The translations under genes and the position numbers were made by a program. Below are positions 8,001 to 17,165 of a stretch of DNA of 64,000 bases, piece after piece. The notes below the pieces were generated by a model. The model was not told the origin of the DNA, made no database searches, and saw only the letters and a list, made by a program, of their open reading frames with translations. The stretch's first letter is position 1; each line of letters opens with the position of its first letter. This stretch comes from Pseudomonas sp. RIT-PI-S (GTDB taxonomy: Bacteria > Pseudomonadota > Gammaproteobacteria > Pseudomonadales > Pseudomonadaceae), in contig NZ_JANZKJ010000012.1 of NCBI RefSeq assembly GCF_025642975.1, forward strand, positions 91,694 to 155,693, in the 5' to 3' direction.

Positions 8001-10246
8001 GGGGTACGGTTACGCCGCGCTTCGATGATATTGGGCAACTGGGAAATCCGCCCCAGCAGCCGCCCGAGCGCGTCCAGGCCGGGAATCTCGATCGTCAGCG
8101 ACATCTGTGCGGTGTTGTCTTCCTTGTTGGAACGCGTATTTACCGCCAGCACGTTGATCCGCTCGTTGAGCAGCACCTGGGAAACGTCTCGCAGCAGGCC
8201 GGAGCGGTCGTAGGCGCGGATGACGATATCCACTGGGTAGGTGAGCACCGGGACCGGCCCCCAACTGACCTGGATGATCCGCTCCGGCTCCTTGGCCCCC
8301 AGCTGCAGCACGGAGGCGCAATCCTGGCGGTGGATGCTAACGCCGCGCCCCTGGGTGATGTAGCCGACGATGGCATCGCCCGGCAAGGGCTGGCAACAGC
8401 CGGCCATTTGCGTCAACAGGTTGCCCACGCCCTGAATCTGGATATCCCCGCGCTTGCCAGGCTTGTAGCCAGTGGCCGTCTTGCGCGGGATCAGGTCCAG
8501 CTGCTCGTTGTGGCTGCGGTCCGGCTCGGCCAGCTGCTGGGCCGCGTTCACCAACGGTGCCAGGCGCAGGTCGCCGGCGCCCAGCGAAGCGAACATGTCC
8601 TCGGCGGTCTTGACGTTGGTTTTTTCCGCCAGCCGCTCGAAATCCACCTGGGGCAGGCCAAGGCGGCTGAGCTCGCGCTCGAGCAGGGTACGGCCGGCGG
8701 CAACGTTCTGGTCGCGGGCCTGCAGTTTGAACCAGTGGACGATCTTCGCCCGGGCGCGGGAGGTGGTCACATAGCCCAGGTTGGAGTTGAGCCAGTCCCG
8801 GCTGGGGTTGCCGTGCTTGCTGGTGATGATCTCCACTTGCTCGCCGGTTTGCAGGCTGTAGTTCAGTGGCACGATGCGCCCGTTGATCTTGGCGCCGCGG
8901 CAGTTATGGCCGATCTCGGTGTGCACGCGATAGGCGAAGTCCAGCGGGGTAGCGCCCTTGGGCAGGTCGATCGCGTGGCCATCGGGGGTGAACACGTAGA
9001 CGCGGTCCGGCTCGATGTCCACCCGCAGCTGTTCGGCCAGGCCGCCGATATCGCCGAGCTCTTCGTGCCACTCAAGCACCTGGCGCAACCAGGAGATCTT
9101 CTCTTCGTAGTGGTTGGAGCTGGGCTTGACGTCGGTGCCTTTGTAGCGCCAATGCGCGCACACGCCAAGCTCCGCCTCCTCATGCATGGAATGGGTGCGG
9201 ATCTGCACTTCCAGCACTTTGCCCTCGGGGCCGATCACCGCGGTATGCAGCGACCGATAGCCGTTTTCCTTGGGGTTGGCGATGTAGTCGTCGAACTCTT
9301 TGGGAATGTGCCGCCACAAGGTGTGGACGATACCCAGCGCGGTGTAGCAGTCGCGGACCTCGGGCACGAGCACACGCACGGCGCGAACGTCGTAGATCTG
9401 GCTGAATTGCAGGCCTTTGCGCTGCATTTTCCGCCAGATCGAATAAATATGCTTGGCGCGGCCGCTGATGTCGGCCTTGATCCCGGTGTCGCTGAGCTCT
9501 CGCTGCAACTGGCTCATCACGTCGGAGATGAAGCGCTCGCGATCGAGCCGGCGCTCGTGCAGCAGCTTGGCGATCTGCTTGTATTGATCGGGCTCCAGGT
9601 AGCGGAAGGAAATGTCCTCCAGCTCCCATTTGATGTGGCCGATGCCCAGCCGGTGCGCCAGGGGCGCGTAGATATCGAACACTTCCCGGGCCACGCGCTG
9701 GCGCTTTTCCTCGGGCGCGTTCTTGACTGCGCGGATCGCGCAGGTTCGCTCGGCCAGCTTGATCAAGGCCACGCGTACGTCGTCGACCATGGCCACGAGC
9801 ATCTTGCGCAGGTTGTCGACCTGCACCTGGGTGCCGAGCACCAGGGACTGACGCGGGCTAAGGCTGGCGCTGATGGCCGCCATGCGCAACACGCCGTCGA
9901 TCAGCTTGGCCACCACCGCACCGAAGCGCTTGCCGACCTCGGCCAACGGTACCTTGCCTTCGCGCACGGCGCGGTAGATGACCGCCGCCACTAGCGAATC
10001 CTGGTCGAGCTTGAGGTCGGCGAGGATTTCCGCGATCTCCAGGCCCGCCTGGTAACTGGAGGTGCCATCTGCCCAGGAATGATTGGCCGCAGTGTCGGGA
10101 ACGTCCAGGTCCCGGGCGAAGTGACAGGCCTGTTTCAGCGCCTCCCGGTCCAGCGCCAGGTCGACGCTGACGATATGATCGAGCCACGCATCGAGGTTGA
10201 TGCTGCCGTCGTTGTTGACCGGCTGTTGCGCTCTCACCTGTACCAT
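7997..10246 (-). CDS. relA: GTP pyrophosphokinase RelA
   Basis: A 749-residue (p)ppGpp synthetase of the stringent response, activated by uncharged tRNA on ribosomes. Domains in order: an N-terminal HD-type region that has lost the HD catalytic pair (around 80-110, reads VAAVIYRAVREG where SpoT has the HDVIED-type motif), the synthetase domain with GYRSLHTAVIGPEGKVLEVQ (about 328-347), a TGS domain (VFTPDGHAIDLPKGATPLDFAY, about 420), a zinc-finger/CRIS region with Cys-Cys and His residues (AGCCQPLPGD), and a C-terminal ACT domain. The degenerate HD site fits RelA rather than the bifunctional SpoT. Confidence 0.96.
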   Translation of the reverse strand: MVQVRAQQPVNNDGSINLDAWLDHIVSVDLALDREALKQACHFARDLDVPDTAANHSWADGTSSYQAGLEIAEILADLKLDQDSLVAAVIYRAVREGKVPLAEVGKRFGAVVAKLIDGVLRMAAISASLSPRQSLVLGTQVQVDNLRKMLVAMVDDVRVALIKLAERTCAIRAVKNAPEEKRQRVAREVFDIYAPLAHRLGIGHIKWELEDISFRYLEPDQYKQIAKLLHERRLDRERFISDVMSQLQRELSDTGIKADISGRAKHIYSIWRKMQRKGLQFSQIYDVRAVRVLVPEVRDCYTALGIVHTLWRHIPKEFDDYIANPKENGYRSLHTAVIGPEGKVLEVQIRTHSMHEEAELGVCAHWRYKGTDVKPSSNHYEEKISWLRQVLEWHEELGDIGGLAEQLRVDIEPDRVYVFTPDGHAIDLPKGATPLDFAYRVHTEIGHNCRGAKINGRIVPLNYSLQTGEQVEIITSKHGNPSRDWLNSNLGYVTTSRARAKIVHWFKLQARDQNVAAGRTLLERELSRLGLPQVDFERLAEKTNVKTAEDMFASLGAGDLRLAPLVNAAQQLAEPDRSHNEQLDLIPRKTATGYKPGKRGDIQIQGVGNLLTQMAGCCQPLPGDAIVGYITQGRGVSIHRQDCASVLQLGAKEPERIIQVSWGPVPVLTYPVDIVIRAYDRSGLLRDVSQVLLNERINVLAVNTRSNKEDNTAQMSLTIEIPGLDALGRLLGRISQLPNIIEARRNRTP

Positions 10247-10264
10247 CTTGCTTACCTTCCGTAC

Positions 10265-10320
10265 GACGCATCGAGTGCGTCACTGTCCGCTGGCTTTGAC
10301 CTTCGCAGCCCGCGAAGGTC
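10265..10320. terminator. Hairpins between rlmD and relA
   Basis: Two inverted repeats lie in the 79-base spacer. GACCTTCGC / GCGAAGGTC (10298-10320, perfect 9-base arms, 5-base loop) is directly downstream of rlmD, and GACGCA / TGCGTC (10265-10281) is nearer relA. Neither has a following T-run, so they may be attenuating or RNA-stabilising hairpins rather than full terminators. Confidence 0.4.
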
Positions 10321-10325
10321 GCCAG

Positions 10326-11696
10326 TCACATAGCCTGGCCGTCCTGGCCCTTTTCGAATAACGCCATCGCCTCGACATGCGCTGTTTGCGGGAACATGTC
10401 GAGAACGCCAGCACGTTTCAAGCGATAACCCTGCCGCTGCAGCTCCGCGGTATCGCGCGCCAGGGTCGCCGGGTTGCACGATACATAGACGATGCGCCGG
10501 GCACCCAGCGACGAAACATGGCGTGTTGTTTCAAACGCGCCGTCGCGGGGCGGATCCAATAGTACTCCAGAAAAGCCCTGCGCCGCCCAGTTTGCATCCT
10601 GTAGCGGTTGTGACAAATCGGCCTGGTAAAAGGTCGCATTGCCCAGGCCGTTGCGTTCGGCGTTGCCCGCCGCGCGCTCGACCATGCCAGCCACGCCCTC
10701 CACGCCAACCACCGCGCCAGCCTGGCGGGCGATCGGCAGGGCAAAATTACCCAGGCCGCAGAACAGGTCCAGTATCCGCTCCCCAGGCTGCGGCGCAAGC
10801 CACTCCAGCGCCTGCTGGATCATCGCCTGGTTGACCACTTCATTGACCTGCACGAAATCCCCCGGCCGGTAGGCAAGGTGCAGGCTCCAGGGCGCCAGCG
10901 CATAACCCAGCTCGCTCTCGGGCCGGTCGGCCGTAGGCTCACTCGCGCCTTGCCACCACAGCTGAGCCTCGTGCCTGGCGCAGAACGCGCGCAGCAAGGC
11001 CTGGTCCGCCTCGCCAAGCGGCGCGGTATGGCGGACCAGAACAGCGGGGGCGGTGCCGTGGAACAATTCGACGTGACCGATGGCTTGCGGGTTGCTCAAT
11101 TGCCGGAGGACTCCAGGTAACTCCTGGAAAATCTGTTGCAAGCCTTGTACCAGCACCAGGCAGTGGTCAATGGCAACGATGTTCTGGCTGGCGGCAGCGC
11201 GAAAACCCACGTCCAGCCGCTGCTGCTTCGCGTCCCAGCGCACGGCCACGCGTGCGCGGCGGCGGTAGCCGAATTCCGGGCTGGCCAACGGGCTGGCCCA
11301 GGCTTGCGGCTCGGTGCCAGCGACCCTTAACAGCTGCTCTGCCAACTGCCGCTGCTTGAGTGCCAGCTGATCGCTATGGCTAAGGTGCTGAACGTTGCAG
11401 CCGCCGCAGCGGTCCACGTACGGGCACGGCGCTGCTCGGCGCATAGCCGCCGGGCGCAGCACGCGCTCGGTGCGAGCGTCCACCACCTTGCCGTGCGCGG
11501 CCAGTACCCGCGCCTCGACCTGCTCACCGGCGAGTGCACCGCTGACGAACCAGGTGCGGCCATCAGCGAAGGCGATGCCGCGACCGTCCGCGGCCAGCCG
11601 TGCGATGTCCAGCAGCTGCTTCTTGCCAACCGGGACCGCCGGCGTGCGCTGGCCACCGCTGGGCTGAAAGCGCAGCCCACCCTGCTTGCGTGCCAT
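10326..11696 (-). CDS. rlmD: 23S rRNA (uracil(1939)-C(5))-methyltransferase RlmD
   Basis: A 456-residue SAM-dependent RNA methyltransferase that makes m5U1939 in 23S rRNA. An N-terminal TRAM domain (about 25-80) precedes the [4Fe-4S] cluster motif CPYVDRCGGCNVQHL (about 91-105, with an additional upstream Cys provided later in the fold), and the C-terminal Rossmann domain has LDLFCGLGNFALP (about 310-322), LLDPPRDGAFE (about 375-385) and the catalytic SCNPATLARD (about 403-412). Its stop overlaps cysM's last bases? No: its start at 11696 shares one base with the end of cysM, so the two are coupled. Confidence 0.95.
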   Translation of the reverse strand: MARKQGGLRFQPSGGQRTPAVPVGKKQLLDIARLAADGRGIAFADGRTWFVSGALAGEQVEARVLAAHGKVVDARTERVLRPAAMRRAAPCPYVDRCGGCNVQHLSHSDQLALKQRQLAEQLLRVAGTEPQAWASPLASPEFGYRRRARVAVRWDAKQQRLDVGFRAAASQNIVAIDHCLVLVQGLQQIFQELPGVLRQLSNPQAIGHVELFHGTAPAVLVRHTAPLGEADQALLRAFCARHEAQLWWQGASEPTADRPESELGYALAPWSLHLAYRPGDFVQVNEVVNQAMIQQALEWLAPQPGERILDLFCGLGNFALPIARQAGAVVGVEGVAGMVERAAGNAERNGLGNATFYQADLSQPLQDANWAAQGFSGVLLDPPRDGAFETTRHVSSLGARRIVYVSCNPATLARDTAELQRQGYRLKRAGVLDMFPQTAHVEAMALFEKGQDGQAM

Positions 11697-12598
11697 CAGT
11701 TGGCCGCGTCGAACAGGCCGCTGGACAGGTAGCGGTCGCCGCGGTCGCAGACCACGGCAACGATCACCGCGTGCTCTAGCTCCTGGCTCAGGCGCAGCAT
11801 GCCAGCGACCGCACCACCAGAGGACACGCCGCAGAAGATGCCCTCTTCGCGGGCGAGGCGCCGGGTGATGTCTTCGGCTTCGGCCTGGGCCATGTCCATG
11901 ATCCGGTCCACACGCTCGGCCTGGTAGATCTTTGGCAGGTACTCTTCCGGCCAGCGGCGGATGCCGGGGATGGCCGAACCTTCCATGGGCTGCAGCCCGA
12001 CGACCTGCACCGCTGGGTTCTGTTCCTTGAGGTAACGCGAGGTGCCCATGATGGTACCGGTAGTACCCATGGAGCTGACGAAGTGGGTGATGCTGCCGCC
12101 GGTCTGCTGCCAGATCTCCGGGCCGGTGCTCTGGAAGTGGGCCTCGGGGTTATCGCCGTTGGCGAACTGGTCCAGCACCTTGCCGCGCCCCTCGGCTTGC
12201 ATGCGCTCGGCAAGGTCGCGGGCGCCTTCCATGCCCTCCTCGCGGCTGACCAGGATCAGCTCGGCGCCATAAGCGGTCATCGCCGCCTTGCGCTCGGCGG
12301 TGGAGTTGTCCGGCATGATCAGGATCATCCGGTAGCCCTTGATGGCCGCGACCATGGCCAATGCGATGCCGGTGTTACCGGAGGTAGCCTCGATCAGGGT
12401 GTCGCCAGGGCTGATCTGCCCGCGCAGCTCCGCCCGATTGATCATCGACAACGCCGGGCGGTCCTTAACGGACCCAGCCGGGTTGTTGCCCTCAAGCTTG
12501 AGCAACAAGGTGTTGCTGGTAGCCCCGCCCAGGCGTTGCAAGCGAACCAGCGGGGTATTGCCGACGCAGTCGGCGATAGTGGGGTAATGCACGGTCAT
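11696..12598 (-). CDS. cysM: Cysteine synthase B
   Basis: A 300-residue PLP enzyme that makes cysteine from O-acetylserine and sulfide or thiosulfate. The PLP lysine is K45 in NNPAGSVKDRP; the substrate loop TSGNTGIALAM (about 99-109) and phosphate-binding GTTGTIMGTSRYL (about 174-186) are intact. Length and the C-terminal FDAAN ending fit CysM rather than CysK. It is upstream of rlmD in a cysM-rlmD transcript. The 80-base gap upstream holds its promoter. Confidence 0.94.
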   Translation of the reverse strand: MTVHYPTIADCVGNTPLVRLQRLGGATSNTLLLKLEGNNPAGSVKDRPALSMINRAELRGQISPGDTLIEATSGNTGIALAMVAAIKGYRMILIMPDNSTAERKAAMTAYGAELILVSREEGMEGARDLAERMQAEGRGKVLDQFANGDNPEAHFQSTGPEIWQQTGGSITHFVSSMGTTGTIMGTSRYLKEQNPAVQVVGLQPMEGSAIPGIRRWPEEYLPKIYQAERVDRIMDMAQAEAEDITRRLAREEGIFCGVSSGGAVAGMLRLSQELEHAVIVAVVCDRGDRYLSSGLFDAAN

Positions 12599-12679
12599 GG
12601 GCTTTTCGCAAATCCGAACGGCGGGGGGCGCTATGATACGCGCATTCGCCGCCGGCCCATATCACGCAAAGTGAGGGCA

Positions 12680-13621
12680 TTATGCGATGACGTTATAAAG
12701 CCTCCGCTCGCGCCACGCCTGTATTACCGCCAGGTGCCTTGCTCGCGCGCTGTCGGCCAACGTTGCCCGCAACCGCAAGGTTTGCCCAGGGGAGGCCTGG
12801 GCCAGGCGCGCGTACGACAAAGGGGTCAAAGCGCCCAGGCGCGGGTAGCCGCCGATGGTCTGGCGGTCGCTGCCCAACACGATGGGTTGCCCGTCCGGGG
12901 GAACTTGTACGCCACCCAATGGAATCCCCTCCGACACCAGCGGCGGCCCCTGGTAGACCAGCCGAGGCCCGAGCAAGCGCGCCCCCATGCGGTCCGCGCG
13001 GCTGTCGAGGGTCCAGTCCTCGTTGAAGGCTGCGAACAGGCTTTGCCCGGAGAAGCCCGCCGCCTGTGCGCCCATCACCACCTCCAATGGCTGGGCCAGG
13101 CTCAAGTCCGGAATCTCCGCCACTGCGACCGGCGCGCCGTGCGCGAGGCCTTGGTAGTTCAAAAGGTCCGCCGCCATTAAAGGGCTGCCCTCCCCGCGCA
13201 AGCCGCCGAGCCCATCCCGCGCCACCGTGGCCACGCTGCCCAACGCCGCGGGTGCGGTGAAGCCCCCCGGCGCGGCCAAATAAGCCCGCACGCCTTGGAC
13301 CGGTGCACCAAACGCCAGCCGCTGGCCTCGGCGCAGGTTGAAGCTGCGCCAAGGCAACAGGGCCGCGCCGTCCAATGTGGCCTGGAGGTCGGCGCCGGCC
13401 AGGGCCAGGTGGCAGTCCTGCTCGGCGATCAACTCAAAGCCGCCCAGCGTGATCTCCACCACCGCTGCGCCCACGCCGTTACCCAGCAACCAATTGGCCC
13501 AGCCCATGGACAGCCAATCGGCGGCACCGCCTTGGGTAATGCCCAGATGGCGCACGCCGAAACGGCCGGCGTCCTGCAGTTGGCACATCGGATGGCTTTT
13601 TTCGATATACAAGCGGCTCAC
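12680..13621 (-). CDS. pxpC: 5-oxoprolinase subunit PxpC
   Basis: A 313-residue protein of the biotin-dependent carboxyltransferase-like (KipA/AHS2, cyclophilin-fold) family. In Bacteria, PxpA-PxpB-PxpC together hydrolyse 5-oxoproline to glutamate with ATP. The N-terminal LQDAGRFGVRHLGITQGGAADW (in two parts, about 16-37) and later VLGSDRQTIGGYPRLG (about 250-265) are family hallmarks. It overlaps pxpB by four bases (ATGA), completing a pxpA-pxpB-pxpC operon on the minus strand. Confidence 0.92.
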   Translation of the reverse strand: MSRLYIEKSHPMCQLQDAGRFGVRHLGITQGGAADWLSMGWANWLLGNGVGAAVVEITLGGFELIAEQDCHLALAGADLQATLDGAALLPWRSFNLRRGQRLAFGAPVQGVRAYLAAPGGFTAPAALGSVATVARDGLGGLRGEGSPLMAADLLNYQGLAHGAPVAVAEIPDLSLAQPLEVVMGAQAAGFSGQSLFAAFNEDWTLDSRADRMGARLLGPRLVYQGPPLVSEGIPLGGVQVPPDGQPIVLGSDRQTIGGYPRLGALTPLSYARLAQASPGQTLRLRATLADSARARHLAVIQAWRERRLYNVIA

Positions 13622-14346
13622 GAAACCCCTCCCAGGGGCGTGACATCGCCGCCCAATTCCACGAAACGGTACCGGTCCACAGCGTGGAAACGCACGCTGT
13701 CCCCTGGGCTGAACAGGCTTTTACCTTCGGCAAAAAGCGTTACCGGGGTGCGCCCCAGCAGGTTCCAGCCACCCGGAGACACGCTGGGGTAAACGGCGGT
13801 CTGCCGCTCACCGATGCCGACGCTGCCCGCCGCCACCCGCTGCCGCGGCGTGGCCAGACGGGGTGCGGCCAGCGCCGGCTCCACCAGCCCCATAAAGGCA
13901 AAGCCAGGGGTGAAGCCCAGGGCGAACACCTTGTAGGCCTTGGCGCAGTGGCGGCGGATCACCTCCTCCACCGCCAGGCCGCTCAACTCCGCCAGCCGAG
14001 GCAAGTCCGGGCCCACGCTAGGGTCGTACCACACCGGCACCACATGCTTGCGGCCGCCTCCCAGCGCGACGGGGGTCAGATCGGCGACGGCGCGCAGCAC
14101 TCGCTCGCGAGCCTCGCCGGGGCTGAGCGAAAGCACGTCGAACTGCACCATCACCGTGGTATAGGACGGCACCGTGTCGATAAGCGCCGCGCCAAAGGCC
14201 GCGCGCAGCCGTTGGTCCAGGGCCAACAGCCAGCCGACATTGGCCTCGTCGATACCCTGGAACAAGCGGACCATCAACGCATCCAGGGCGATGGTTTCCA
14301 CCTCACCGGCTTGCCCTTCGCCGAAGGTAAAGCGCACGCCGCTCAT
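13618..14346 (-). CDS. pxpB: 5-oxoprolinase subunit PxpB
   Basis: A 242-residue KipI/AHS1-type subunit. Beginning MSGVRFTFGEGQ, it contains the conserved HVVPVWYDPSVGPDLPRLAE (about 115-134), CAKAYKVFALGFTPGFAFMG (about 145-164) and VGIGERQTAVYPSVSPGGWN (about 186-205) segments. It is coupled to pxpA by ATGA at 14343-14346, and to pxpC by another ATGA. The ORF can be extended upstream to 14421, but that extension lies inside pxpA and is rejected. Confidence 0.93.
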   Translation of the reverse strand: MSGVRFTFGEGQAGEVETIALDALMVRLFQGIDEANVGWLLALDQRLRAAFGAALIDTVPSYTTVMVQFDVLSLSPGEARERVLRAVADLTPVALGGGRKHVVPVWYDPSVGPDLPRLAELSGLAVEEVIRRHCAKAYKVFALGFTPGFAFMGLVEPALAAPRLATPRQRVAAGSVGIGERQTAVYPSVSPGGWNLLGRTPVTLFAEGKSLFSPGDSVRFHAVDRYRFVELGGDVTPLGGVS

Positions 14347-15080
14347 GCCCGTTGCGCCTCTAGGGCCTGGCGGATCTGCCGCACGGCAGCAATCGAAGCC
14401 GGGTTGTCGCCATGCACACACAGGGTGTCGGTGTGCAGCCGCAGCGCGCTGCCATCGCGGGCGACCAACGCATCGCCACGGGCCAGCGTCAACGCTTGTG
14501 CCACCACCGCATCCGCCTGTTCATGTACCGCGCCCGGCAAGCGTCGCGAGACCAGATGACCGCTCGCCTCGTAGGCACGGTCGGCAAAACTCTCGAACCA
14601 TAACGGCACCCCATGCTCGGCCGCCAGGGCAAGCTCGGCGCTGTTATCCCGGGTCGCCAACAGCACCAGCGGCATGCGATGGGCCGCCACCGCGCGCAGC
14701 ACCGAAGTAAGGATCGCCGGGTTGGCCATCATGTCGTTATAGAGCGCGCCATGGGGCTTCACGTATTCCACTCGGCTGCCTTCCACAGCGCAAAAGGCTT
14801 GCAGGGCGCCGATCTGATAATGCAGCAGGTTTTCGATTTCCTCGCCGGAGCAGGCCATGGAACGACGGCCGAACCCGACCAGGTCCGGGTAGGCCGGGTG
14901 GGCGCCGATGCGCACCCCATGGCTCACCGCGAGCGCCACCGTGCGCCGCATGGTGGACGGGTCCCCGGCGTGGTATCCGCAGGCGATGTTGGCGCAGTCG
15001 ATCAGCGGCATCACCTCGGCATCCAAGCCCATATGCCAGGCGCCGTAGCTTTCGCCGATGTCGCAGTTGAGAAGAATCAT
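14343..15080 (-). CDS. pxpA: 5-oxoprolinase subunit PxpA (LamB/YcsF family)
   Basis: A 245-residue LamB/YcsF-family subunit with the canonical start MILLNCDIGESYGAW, NIACGYHAGDPSTM (about 36-49), GAHPAYPDLVGFGRR (about 67-81) and VKPHGALYNDMM (about 114-125). It is the first gene of the pxpABC operon. The upstream 240 bases are the likely control region. The start at 15080 is fixed by the conserved N terminus; the longer frame reaching 15323 has no family match. Confidence 0.94.
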   Translation of the reverse strand: MILLNCDIGESYGAWHMGLDAEVMPLIDCANIACGYHAGDPSTMRRTVALAVSHGVRIGAHPAYPDLVGFGRRSMACSGEEIENLLHYQIGALQAFCAVEGSRVEYVKPHGALYNDMMANPAILTSVLRAVAAHRMPLVLLATRDNSAELALAAEHGVPLWFESFADRAYEASGHLVSRRLPGAVHEQADAVVAQALTLARGDALVARDGSALRLHTDTLCVHGDNPASIAAVRQIRQALEAQRA

Positions 15081-15324
15081 GGATGGCCGCTCCAGCCGTG
15101 GGGGAACCACGCCAAGGTAGAAGCGCGCGCGCGGGGCGGTCAACTTAGAAAAAACGGGCGGGGGGTGATAGGAAAAGGTTAAGGGGGCTATACGGATCGC
15201 GCCCACAGTGTACAAGAGCGATCTGAAGGCATACTTCGGAATATTGGCTATCCAGCGCTCCAATTTATTTAGCAACACGATGCCGGGCCACGCTTGATTT
15301 AATCCGATTACGTGGCCAGGCAAG

Positions 15325-15825
15325 TTATCGTCGTTCGCAGCATGAAAAGTATCTGCAATTGCCTTTAGATATTATTTCCAGTTTCTGGAACCGTCGAAAT
15401 AGAGGGAATTCTTTGCCAAGTATTGTCTCGACCACCAAAGCAGCGACATTATTCGAAGCAGCTTGCAATTGGCTATCAGTAAACCCCTGACCTAACCTTA
15501 ATAAAACTTGATAGCGATTGTACTCTCTGATGAGAGAAAACAAAGCTCTGAATCCACTAACAATATAACTTCTCACCATATGGTGGTCGGGCGAACACTT
15601 TCGTCCAACAAAGCCAATCGCGCTCAATTGGCCCACTACGTAGACATCTGAAACGTTATCTAGCGGCTTCAACGCCATCAACAATAAGCCAGCACGAGAT
15701 CAACAATCGACAATATGGATGAATAAACAGCCCCAACGGCATCCGGCTTATCTCCAGTTATCGCGATTACCGCTCCCGAAACCGTAACTACCGTCGCTCT
15801 GATCTTGCATCAAAATTGTGCTCAT
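15325..15825 (-). pseudogene. Frameshifted remnant of a type I secretion-associated protein (copy 1)
   Basis: On the minus strand just after lipoprotein copy 1. The frame beginning at the 15825 ATG closes after 25 codons. A second frame from about 15798 reads TVVTVSGAVIAITGDKPDAVGA..., breaks at about 15690 by a one-base indel relative to copy 2, and resumes as LLMALKPLDNVSDVYVVGQLSA to a stop at 15325. Together they look like one roughly 165-residue protein with at least two frameshifts. I do not recognise the family; its place after a type I transporter suggests the exported effector or an accessory protein. Confidence 0.5.
15748..15825 (-). CDS. 25-residue Gly-rich peptide ORF (copy 1)
   Basis: ATG at 15825, TAA at 15748, five bases after the lipoprotein stop, with a good ribosome site GGGAGC. 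The peptide begins MSTILMQDQSDG, has SYGFGSGN in the middle and ends RDNWR. The second copy at 17304-17381 differs at only two residues. It could be a real small product or just the surviving start of a protein broken by a frameshift that predates the duplication; I cannot separate these from sequence alone. Confidence 0.3.
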   Translation of the reverse strand: MSTILMQDQSDGSYGFGSGNRDNWR

Positions 15826-15829
15826 ATAA

Positions 15830-16591
15830 TCAGCTCCCTGCTTGCTTCAGCTCTTCAACTATAAAATTGTGAATTTTTTGCCAATTGCTTCTTTGAGACA
15901 TAGGATAGTCATACTGAACCAAAACTCCCTCAACCAGAACAAATGATACGAAGCAGCGCTTGGAAAGATCGTCGCAATCGACTAAAAATGGGCCCCCATC
16001 CGGATTTTTATAACTTTGATCGATTGGCACCCCCGCAACACCACCATTGTGATAATAATTTTTAATTCCTATTCTTTCATCTATATTTTCGGATGTGTAT
16101 TTGCCATGTAGCTTATTGAATATATGGGATTTTTCCCCGCCGACAGAACACTGTAGCCTTATAAACAGTACTCTTGGCTCTACTACATTTGCCCCGAATA
16201 TCTCGGGATATCTATCAGCCAGATCCGGAATGTTATACTCGCTTCCCGCCCATATTCCTTCAATGTACTCCGCAGGCTGATTTTTCTGAGGGAACGCCAA
16301 ATACATGTTATGAAAAATTATTTTATTATTGCCTTTAAATTTAAATTCCTGACCTGCTATCCAGACGGGCGACGCTCGAGTTGGTCTTTCATGAGGACGT
16401 GGGGTAGGCGTTCCATATTTCTGTTGGGATGCGCTATCTGCAAGATTCATACACGTATTCTCGGTAGTTCCTGAGATATACACGGCATCCACGTGCTCTC
16501 TCTTACAAGCCACGATCAACAAACATAAAGAAGCAAAACCAAGAAATTTAACTCTATAGAGGCCTCTTGAAAACCAAACATTAGCGATCAT
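15830..16591 (-). CDS. Lipoprotein, possible immunity protein (copy 1)
   Basis: A 253-residue protein with a lipoprotein signal: a hydrophobic stretch ending LLIVAC (Cys about 27), so probably lipid-anchored in the periplasm. No family recognised. It is full length and clearly homologous along its whole length to the copy at 17386-18147, including the shared WIAG/WIAN-HEFKFKGNNKI and NYHHN/NYYHNGGV blocks and the same C-terminal QKIHNFIVEELKQAGS-type end. Base composition is much more AT-rich than the core genes. A lipoprotein next to a type I exporter that survives when the exporter is lost would fit immunity, but this is inference. ATG at 16591 has AGGTGA seven bases upstream; the GTG at 16600 is less likely. 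Confidence 0.7.
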   Translation of the reverse strand: MIANVWFSRGLYRVKFLGFASLCLLIVACKREHVDAVYISGTTENTCMNLADSASQQKYGTPTPRPHERPTRASPVWIAGQEFKFKGNNKIIFHNMYLAFPQKNQPAEYIEGIWAGSEYNIPDLADRYPEIFGANVVEPRVLFIRLQCSVGGEKSHIFNKLHGKYTSENIDERIGIKNYYHNGGVAGVPIDQSYKNPDGGPFLVDCDDLSKRCFVSFVLVEGVLVQYDYPMSQRSNWQKIHNFIVEELKQAGS

Positions 16592-16661
16592 ATTGGTCAC
16601 CTATCCTCTAAAATTTTATATTCCTGCCAAATCATGCCCCATCGACAGCAGCATAGACAGT

Positions 16662-17165
16662 TCAACGCTCTCGCAAACTTTCCCCAACATGTTGCTCAAG
16701 CGGACTCAAGAAATAATCCACAACCCGACGTTCATCCGTCTTAACCTCAACCGTCACCGCCATCCCCGGACTTAGCGCCATTTCCCCCATCCCACCCGAT
16801 AAGTGACTCTTATCCAGCCTCACCTTAGTACTGTAAATAAGCCCCCGCTTCTCATCCTCGATAGCATCATCGGAAACACTACCACTTCACCCGCAACGGT
16901 TCCGTACTTGGTAAAGGTAAAGATTTCAACTTTTACACTAACTTTCTGCCCTGGATGAACGAAACCAATGTCTTTGTTCTCCAGCATGGCCTCGACCTCG
17001 ACTGGCTGGTTGTCCGGCACCAAGGTGAGCAGTGGTTGCGCCGGGGCCACTACCCCGCCCACCGTGTGCACGTTCAATTGCTGAACCATCCCGCTAACGG
17101 GCGCCTTGAGCGTGGTGAGGAGGTCCTGATACTGCGCTTTGGCTCTCTTCCAAAAAGCCAATCGC
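16662..17165 (-). pseudogene. HlyD C-terminal fragment, frameshifted (copy 1)
   Basis: A remnant of the periplasmic adaptor of a type I secretion system. It reads LAFWKRAKAQYQDLLTTL, then KAPVSGMVQQLNVHTVGGV, the conserved HlyD beta-barrel segment, and GQKVSVKVEIFTFTKYGT. At about 16878 one base is missing relative to copy 2, which throws the rest out of frame; the matching C terminus (EQHVGESLRER) reappears in another frame and stops at 16662. Its 5' end is joined at about 17160 directly to effector remnant copy 2, so the N-terminal half of HlyD is absent here. Confidence 0.75.

Noticed and set aside
8330..9994. Long plus-strand open frame opposite relA (554 codons)
   Set aside because: It is the antisense shadow of a well-conserved gene in high-GC DNA. 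The translation is Gln/Asp/His-rich and shows no family.
15081..15323. Longer N terminus for pxpA
   Set aside because: The conserved family start is at 15080, and the extra residues look like promoter-region translation.
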